This document shows, one piece after another, positions 59,896 to 64,000 of a stretch of 64,000 nucleotides of DNA. Each line of letters starts with the position of its first letter. Within the stretch, counting starts at the first letter, position 1. Under the pieces are notes generated by a model. It had not been told where the DNA came from. It saw nothing but the letters and a program-made list of their open reading frames with translations, and made no database searches. The stretch is from JAVKBW01 sp964352715 (lineage in GTDB: Bacteria > Pseudomonadota > Alphaproteobacteria > UBA8366 > Aestuariispiraceae), in assembly GCA_964352715.1 (NCBI GenBank), contig CAYGSU010000009.1, positions 1-64,000 of the forward strand, written 5' to 3'. The translations under genes and the position numbers were made by a program.

Positions 59896-60960
59896 ATGCG
59901 GGTAATCGGCCTGATGAGCGGAACGTCGATGGATGGCGTCGATGTCGCGATCATCGATACGGATGGACATACGGTGGCTGCGGCGCATGCGTTCCGGTCC
60001 TATCCCTATTCAACGGAAGACCGCGATGCGATCAAGGCCGTGCTGGGTAAACGCCGGCGCGATGCCGATCTCGACGCGGCTGAAAGAAGGATCACGCAGC
60101 GGCATGTCGAGGCCATTCGCTGCACACTCGATGATGGCAACCTGCCGGTCGGCAGCATTGACCTCGTCGGCTTTCACGGTCAGACCATCACGCACGATCC
60201 GGCCAACCGTTTCACATGGCAGATCGGTGATGCACAGATGCTTGCCGATGAAATCGGCATTCCCGTGGTGCATGACTTCCGGTCAGATGATGTGGCGGCC
60301 GGCGGGCAGGGTGCGCCGCTGGCGCCGGTGTTTCACAGGGCGATTGCAGAAGGGTGGGAAAAACCGCTCGTTGTTCTCAATCTCGGCGGTGTCGCGAATG
60401 TAACCTGGATTGGCGAGGACGGCGGCATGCTGGCGTTCGATACCGGGCCGGCAAATGCCCTGATCGACGACTGGATGATGCAAAACACCGGCGAAAAGAT
60501 GGATGAAGATGGCCGGAAGGCTGCGTCCGGCTCGATCGATCGTGCTGTTCTGGCACGGCTGCTCGACAATCCGTATTTCGCCAGGACGCCGCCAAAATCT
60601 CTGGATCGAGGCGATTTCACGCTTGATGCCATGCCGGCCCTGTCGGTTGAGGACGGGGCGGCGACGCTGACCGCGTTTACCATTGAATCCGTCGCGCTCG
60701 CGGCTTTTCCGGTGCCGCCGAAACGGATGCTGGTAGCGGGGGGCGGCGGACGAAACCCGACGATCATGAAAGGCCTTGCCGACCGGTTTCCCTGGCCTGT
60801 TGTGGCCATAGACATGGCCGGCTGGTCAGGCGACGCTATTGAAGCGCAAGCCTTTGCCTTCATGGCGGTGCGCAGCCGTCTCGGTCTGCCGATCACCTTT
60901 CCCGGAACGACGGGTGTCGCGCAGGAAATGACCGGCGGGAAAACAGTGAAACCGTCCTAG
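59896..60960 (+). CDS. anmK: Anhydro-N-acetylmuramic acid kinase
   Basis: A 354-residue sugar kinase starting Arg-Val-Ile-Gly-Leu-Met-Ser-Gly-Thr-Ser-Met-Asp-Gly-Val-Asp, the AnmK hallmark, with Phe-His-Gly-Gln-Thr-Ile and Phe-Asp-Thr-Gly-Pro-Ala-Asn. It phosphorylates anhydro-MurNAc during cell-wall recycling, giving MurNAc-6-phosphate. The ATG at 59896 has a strong GGGAGGAAGAA site and is preferred over one 57 bases upstream. It is convergent with the alpha/beta-hydrolase gene (3-base gap). Confidence 0.96.
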   Translation: MRVIGLMSGTSMDGVDVAIIDTDGHTVAAAHAFRSYPYSTEDRDAIKAVLGKRRRDADLDAAERRITQRHVEAIRCTLDDGNLPVGSIDLVGFHGQTITHDPANRFTWQIGDAQMLADEIGIPVVHDFRSDDVAAGGQGAPLAPVFHRAIAEGWEKPLVVLNLGGVANVTWIGEDGGMLAFDTGPANALIDDWMMQNTGEKMDEDGRKAASGSIDRAVLARLLDNPYFARTPPKSLDRGDFTLDAMPALSVEDGAATLTAFTIESVALAAFPVPPKRMLVAGGGGRNPTIMKGLADRFPWPVVAIDMAGWSGDAIEAQAFAFMAVRSRLGLPITFPGTTGVAQEMTGGKTVKPS

Positions 60961-60963
60961 GGG

Positions 60964-61656
60964 TCAGTCTTCTTCGATACTTGCCCGAACCCGCGGATCG
61001 ACTGGCGCGGACGGAACCTGATCCATCGCCTGATCCAGATAATTGCCGGTTTCAGCCTCTACTTCCTCAAGCTCGTTGGTGAAGAAGTGGCTGGCGCTAT
61101 CGACCGTGCGGCGGGTGATGTTGATGCCGCGCTGGCTGTTCAGCTTCTGGGCCAGTTTGTCGACAGCCTCGCCGGGTACGATTTCGTCCTGGCCGCCATT
61201 CAGCATCAGGCCGGAAGACGGGCAGGGTGCCAGAAAGCTGAAATCGTAAAGGTTCGCCGGCGGTGCAACGGCAATGAAACCGCTGATTTCAGGCCGCCGC
61301 ATCAGAAGCTGCATACCGATCCACGCGCCAAAGGAAAATCCGGCGATCCAGCACTGCCGGGCGTTTTCGTTGTAGGTCTGCAACCAGTCGAGCGCCGAGG
61401 CGGCATCAGACAATTCGCCTTCACCCTTGTTGAAAACACCCTGGCTGCGGCCAACGCCGCGAAAATTGAACCGCAAACAGGAAAAGCCGCGCTTCTGGAA
61501 GGTATGGAACAGCGTGTAGACAACGCGGTTGTTCATGGTGCCGCCATGCTGCGGATGCGGATGCAGAAACAGCGCAATCGGCGGGTTGGCGCCTTCTCCA
61601 TGCTTGTAACGGGCTTCCAGGCGACCTTCGGGACCATTGATCATTACTTCAGGCAT
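60964..61656 (-). CDS. Alpha/beta hydrolase (YsgA/dienelactone hydrolase-like)
   Basis: A 230-residue alpha/beta-hydrolase. The nucleophile elbow is Gly-Phe-Ser-Phe-Gly-Ala (Ser about 108), the oxyanion side has His-Pro-His-Pro-Gln-His-Gly-Gly-Thr-Met, and the late Asp and His are in Gly-Gln-Asp-Glu-Ile-Val-Pro and Ala-Ser-His-Phe-Phe. The His-Pro-His-Pro start marks the COG2945 subfamily, common in proteobacteria and without a known substrate. No signal peptide is seen. It has no evident operon partner. Confidence 0.9.
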   Translation of the reverse strand: MPEVMINGPEGRLEARYKHGEGANPPIALFLHPHPQHGGTMNNRVVYTLFHTFQKRGFSCLRFNFRGVGRSQGVFNKGEGELSDAASALDWLQTYNENARQCWIAGFSFGAWIGMQLLMRRPEISGFIAVAPPANLYDFSFLAPCPSSGLMLNGGQDEIVPGEAVDKLAQKLNSQRGINITRRTVDSASHFFTNELEEVEAETGNYLDQAMDQVPSAPVDPRVRASIEED

Positions 61657-61966
61657 TGCGTGTTATCTACTTCCCAATTGCGAGAGAATGGCTGGTCGGA
61701 ACCGGCAAAGCCAGCGACGCCAAACATGTTTGACTGCCTATTCTCTGCCGAAAAACGGCGATTCCGCCTCCAGCGAGAATAATGAATTTCCTTATGCTTC
61801 CTTGATCCTGTAACGATCCCGCTTTATCTATGGCACAGGAAAGCTAGCCTGATCGTGGATAGACCGTGTTGATATAATGGGTTTTTCCGGGTTTTCCAAG
61901 GTTGCGGTTATTGGCCTGGCACAGTTTGTCGGCCTTGCGGCAACGCGATGAGTGCAGGAGATGGTG
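61657..61966 (+). promoter_or_regulatory. Intergenic region with extended -10 promoter for cysE
   Basis: About 310 bases before cysE. At 61870-61878 TGATATAAT is an extended -10 (TGn plus a perfect TATAAT); no convincing -35 lies 17 bases before it, which extended -10 promoters tolerate. Transcription would start near 61885, with a leader of about 80 bases. No riboswitch-like structure was recognised. Confidence 0.5.
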
Positions 61967-62734
61967 ATGTCGGTATGGTCAGACCTTAAGGCCGAAATTG
62001 ATGGCATGATTGCCCGGGACCCGGCTGCGCGGTCCCGTCTGGTCGTTGTGGTCTGTTATCCGAGCTTTCACGCCATTGTCGGCTACCGGTTGTCTCACTG
62101 GCTGTGGAAGCGCGATTTCTATCTGCTGGGCCGCTTTGTGTCGCAATTGGCGCGTTGGCTGACCGGCATTGAAATCCATCCCGGCGCGCAGATCGGGCCG
62201 GGCCTGTTCATTGACCATGGCATGGGTGTTGTGATCGGGGAAACGGCCGAAATCGGCAGGAATGTAACCCTGTATCACGATGTGACTTTGGGCGGCGTTT
62301 CGCCGTCGGTCGATTCCGACAACCAGCGCGATCAGAAACGCCACCCGACGCTGGAAGACGAAGTGATCGTCGGTTCCGGCGCGCAGATACTCGGGCCGAT
62401 TACTGTCGGCAAGGGCGCCCGCGTTGGCGCCAATGCGGTGGTGATCAAAGATGTGCCGCCGGGTGTGACCATGGTCGGCATTCCGGCAAAGATTGTGGTT
62501 GCCCGGTCGCAGACCAAGGAAACACCGTTTTCACCCTATGGTACACCGCTGGGCGATCTGCCTGATCCTGTTGCCCGCACCATTGAAGGGCTGATGAACG
62601 AGATCGCGGCGATGCGCACACAGATCGCAACGCTGGAGACGCGGGTTCAGGATACGGAGAAGCGATCGGTGCCCTATGCCGAACATGGATCCTCCGATGT
62701 CTCGGGCGAGGAAAAGCCGACCAACCGTTGCTGA
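61967..62734 (+). CDS. cysE: Serine O-acetyltransferase
   Basis: A 255-residue serine acetyltransferase of the EpsC type. A helical N-terminal part is followed by the left-handed beta-helix of hexapeptide repeats (about 65-180), with Ile-Asp-His-Gly-Met-Gly-Val-Val-Ile-Gly-Glu-Thr-Ala. The C-terminal about 70 residues are longer than in the basic form and include a coiled-coil-like stretch (about 205-230) and a hydrophilic tail that ends in Cys. It makes O-acetylserine for cysteine. The ATG at 61967 has AGGAG 6 bases upstream and is preferred to GTG 61952 and ATG 61961. It precedes iscR and the desulfurase gene. Confidence 0.95.
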   Translation: MSVWSDLKAEIDGMIARDPAARSRLVVVVCYPSFHAIVGYRLSHWLWKRDFYLLGRFVSQLARWLTGIEIHPGAQIGPGLFIDHGMGVVIGETAEIGRNVTLYHDVTLGGVSPSVDSDNQRDQKRHPTLEDEVIVGSGAQILGPITVGKGARVGANAVVIKDVPPGVTMVGIPAKIVVARSQTKETPFSPYGTPLGDLPDPVARTIEGLMNEIAAMRTQIATLETRVQDTEKRSVPYAEHGSSDVSGEEKPTNRC

Positions 62735-62760
62735 GAAATTTTTCCTAAAAAATCTGTTTT

Positions 62761-62789
62761 TTGACTGGAAATGGGTTGGTTTTGATCTA
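62761..62789 (+). promoter_or_regulatory. Possible promoter of iscR
   Basis: TTGACT, a 17-base spacer and GATCTA precede the regulator by about 40 bases. A short inverted repeat GTTGC ... GCAAC (62795-62812) lies just downstream and may be an operator. The -10 match is poor. Confidence 0.35.
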
Positions 62790-62831
62790 CCCTTGTTGCA
62801 GTGCGATAGCAACACGGGTGGAGAATTGGGT

Positions 62832-63290
62832 TTGCGCCTGAGTACAAAAGGTCGATATGCCGTTATGGCGATCGTGGAACTTGCGATAAATGGCAGCCGA
62901 AAACCGGTTTCCTTATCCGACATCGCCGACCGTCAGTCGATTTCACTCTCCTATCTTGAACAGATATTTGCGTTGCTGCGCCGGGCAAAGCTTGTGCGCA
63001 GCGTGCGCGGGCCGGGCGGTGGCTACCTGCTGGCGAAAACGCCCGATCAGGTCCGTATCTCCGATGTTTTTACCGCCGTAGACGACACGACCGGGGATAA
63101 GAGATGTACACCGGCGACGCCGCATGCATGTTCCAACCTTACCGCGCGGTGTGTGACACATGACTTGTGGCTGGAACTCGGCGCGGAAGTTCAACGCTAT
63201 CTAAGCTCTGTCACGGTCGCTGATGTCATCGCCGGAAAAGGCATGCTCGGCGGCGGAGTCGGGAACGCCGAAACAGTCGCAGCCGAATAA
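62832..63290 (+). CDS. iscR: Rrf2 family regulator, IscR-like
   Basis: About 152 residues. It begins Met-Arg-Leu-Ser-Thr-Lys-Gly-Arg-Tyr-Ala-Val, the IscR start, from a TTG codon with GGAG 8 bases upstream; longer in-frame starts would add a non-family extension. The winged helix (about 8-65) has Ser-Leu-Ser-Tyr-Leu-Glu-Gln-Ile-Phe and Gly-Pro-Gly-Gly-Gly-Tyr. Three cysteines follow (about 92, 100 and 107), then Thr-His-Asp-Leu-Trp, the [2Fe-2S] region. Spacing is Cys-x7-Cys-x6-Cys, longer than the x5-x5 of the enteric protein. It probably senses Fe-S status and controls the desulfurase operon downstream. Confidence 0.93.
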   Translation: MRLSTKGRYAVMAIVELAINGSRKPVSLSDIADRQSISLSYLEQIFALLRRAKLVRSVRGPGGGYLLAKTPDQVRISDVFTAVDDTTGDKRCTPATPHACSNLTARCVTHDLWLELGAEVQRYLSSVTVADVIAGKGMLGGGVGNAETVAAE

Positions 63291-63335
63291 CGCTTCTTCC
63301 CGACAAACATGCTGTCGGGGGCTTGCCGCATCAAA

Positions 63336-63366
63336 ATCAGATATACACAGTATCAGATATACAGAG
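63336..63366. repeat. Tandem 15-base direct repeat before the desulfurase gene
   Basis: ATCAGATATACACAG (63336-63350) and ATCAGATATACAGAG (63352-63366) match at 14 of 15 positions with a period of 16. They fill the space between iscR and the desulfurase start. Tandem binding sites for a regulator or a local duplication would both explain them. Confidence 0.7.
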
Positions 63367-63399
63367 TGCGAACGCTTGGATTTTGTGCGTTGGTAAGAC

Positions 63400-64000
63400 A
63401 TGACTGCCTATCTCGACTATAACGCGACCGCTCCGATCCTGCCTGAAGCCCGCAGGGCGGTTGTGGCTGCGCTTGATGCGACGGGAAATCCGTCATCGGT
63501 GCATCAGGCGGGCCGTGCGGCGCGGAAAATTGTCGAGGAGGCTCGCGCCTCCGTGGCCGTACTTGCGGGTGCGAAACCCTCCGGTGTTATTTTTACATCG
63601 GGCGCGACGGAAGCGAATAATCTGGCGATCCAGGGGTCGGCGTTGCGCGAAAACGGGGTGTCTCGGGTGCTTGTCGGCGCGACGGAGCACGATTCCGTGC
63701 TGAAGGCCGTGCCGGACAGTGAAATCATTGCGGTCAACGGTGACGGCGTTATCGATCTCGGCAGATTGCAGCGCATGCTGACCGACCGAGACTGGCGGCA
63801 GTGTCTGATCTGCGTGATGGCGGTTAACAACGAAACGGGCGTGGTTCAACCGATTGAGGAAATTGTCAGGATCGCCCGCGCAGCCGGGGCGCTTGTGTTG
63901 TGCGATGCGGTTCAGGCTGCCGGCAAGATAGACCTGCACACTGTCGAGGCGGATTTTATCAGCCTGTCGGCGCACAAATTCGGCGGGCCGCGCGGTATTG
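63400..64000 (+). CDS. Cysteine desulfurase (NifS/IscS type), 5' part only
   Basis: The first 200 residues of a class V aminotransferase-fold desulfurase; it runs off the window. It starts Ala-Tyr-Leu-Asp-Tyr-Asn-Ala-Thr-Ala-Pro, has Asn-Pro-Ser-Ser-Val-His, Thr-Ser-Gly-Ala-Thr-Glu-Ala-Asn-Asn-Leu, the PLP-stacking region Ala-Thr-Glu-His-Asp-Ser, Asp-Ala-Val-Gln-Ala-Ala-Gly-Lys, and the PLP lysine in Ser-Ala-His-Lys-Phe-Gly-Gly-Pro. It takes sulfur from cysteine for Fe-S clusters. The order cysE, iscR, desulfurase implies that suf or isc assembly genes follow beyond the window, as in many alphaproteobacteria. Confidence 0.95.
   Translation, partial: MTAYLDYNATAPILPEARRAVVAALDATGNPSSVHQAGRAARKIVEEARASVAVLAGAKPSGVIFTSGATEANNLAIQGSALRENGVSRVLVGATEHDSVLKAVPDSEIIAVNGDGVIDLGRLQRMLTDRDWRQCLICVMAVNNETGVVQPIEEIVRIARAAGALVLCDAVQAAGKIDLHTVEADFISLSAHKFGGPRGI

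Noticed and set aside
61877..61951. A 24-codon small hydrophobic frame before cysE
   Set aside because: Its ATG overlaps the TATAAT of the predicted cysE promoter, so it would not be in the message, and no ribosome site precedes it.

Overview
The window reads as chromosomal DNA of an alphaproteobacterium, most like a marine or soil member of the Rhodospirillales-type lineages. The grounds are gene content and order: the F-ATPase inhibitor zeta subunit (DUF1476) beside purC, the purS-purQ-purL-bolA-grxD series, the run rne / amiC / mrcA / prfB, and an IscR-type regulator beside a cysteine desulfurase. The assignment comes from remembered gene neighbourhoods, not from a search. Base composition is moderately G+C rich and fairly even. 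I see no prophage, insertion sequence, CRISPR array, rRNA or tRNA. Three runs of exactly 100 N (7849-7948, 9690-9789, 24412-24511) mark scaffold joins of unknown true length and break cysS, cimA, mtnP and purC.

Left part (1-6.1 kb): an accessory catabolic cluster with the 3' end of an arginine-deiminase/dimethylargininase-like gene, a DJ-1/PfpI protein, a second amidinotransferase-fold enzyme, an M20 hydrolase, an Lrp/AsnC regulator, and a divergent Rieske oxygenase-glyoxalase-cupin operon. It looks built to strip or rearrange a guanidino or amidino compound, but the substrate cannot be read from sequence. Then come a flavodoxin-fold quinone reductase, cysS, cimA, mtnP, trmJ and rpsD (6.1-12.1 kb), an MFS exporter, a dipeptide/oligopeptide-type ABC transporter without its binding protein, and a CocE-type hydrolase (12.1-19.5 kb).

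Middle (19.5-29.5 kb): the purine region, read leftward: purB, purC, purS-purQ-purL, then bolA and grxD. It is interrupted by a TetR regulator between purC and purS and by a secreted 661-residue repeat protein beside purB; the ATPase zeta subunit lies between. radC follows. A spermidine/putrescine-type ABC operon with a divergent YtcJ-like amidohydrolase (29.6-35.4 kb) sits between radC and map-sfsA-dsbA-bepA-like genes and looks like an inserted island. A lipoprotein related to gamma-glutamyltransferase but lacking the expected catalytic threonine follows.

Right part (40.7-64 kb): RNase E with a long leader; a cell-wall block (amiC, mrcA); prfB with an intact programmed +1 frameshift; a small periplasmic binding-protein-like gene; DUF2062 and DUF455 genes; bcp; glnE; a giant AsmA/YhdP-like protein; tyrS and anmK; a small alpha/beta hydrolase; then cysE, iscR and the start of a cysteine desulfurase, linking cysteine synthesis to Fe-S cluster assembly.

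No clearly new defence or mobile system was found. The items most worth a second look are the degenerate gamma-glutamyltransferase lipoprotein, the guanidino-type cluster with its palindromic sites, the TetR cassette splitting the pur genes, and the transporter island between radC and map.
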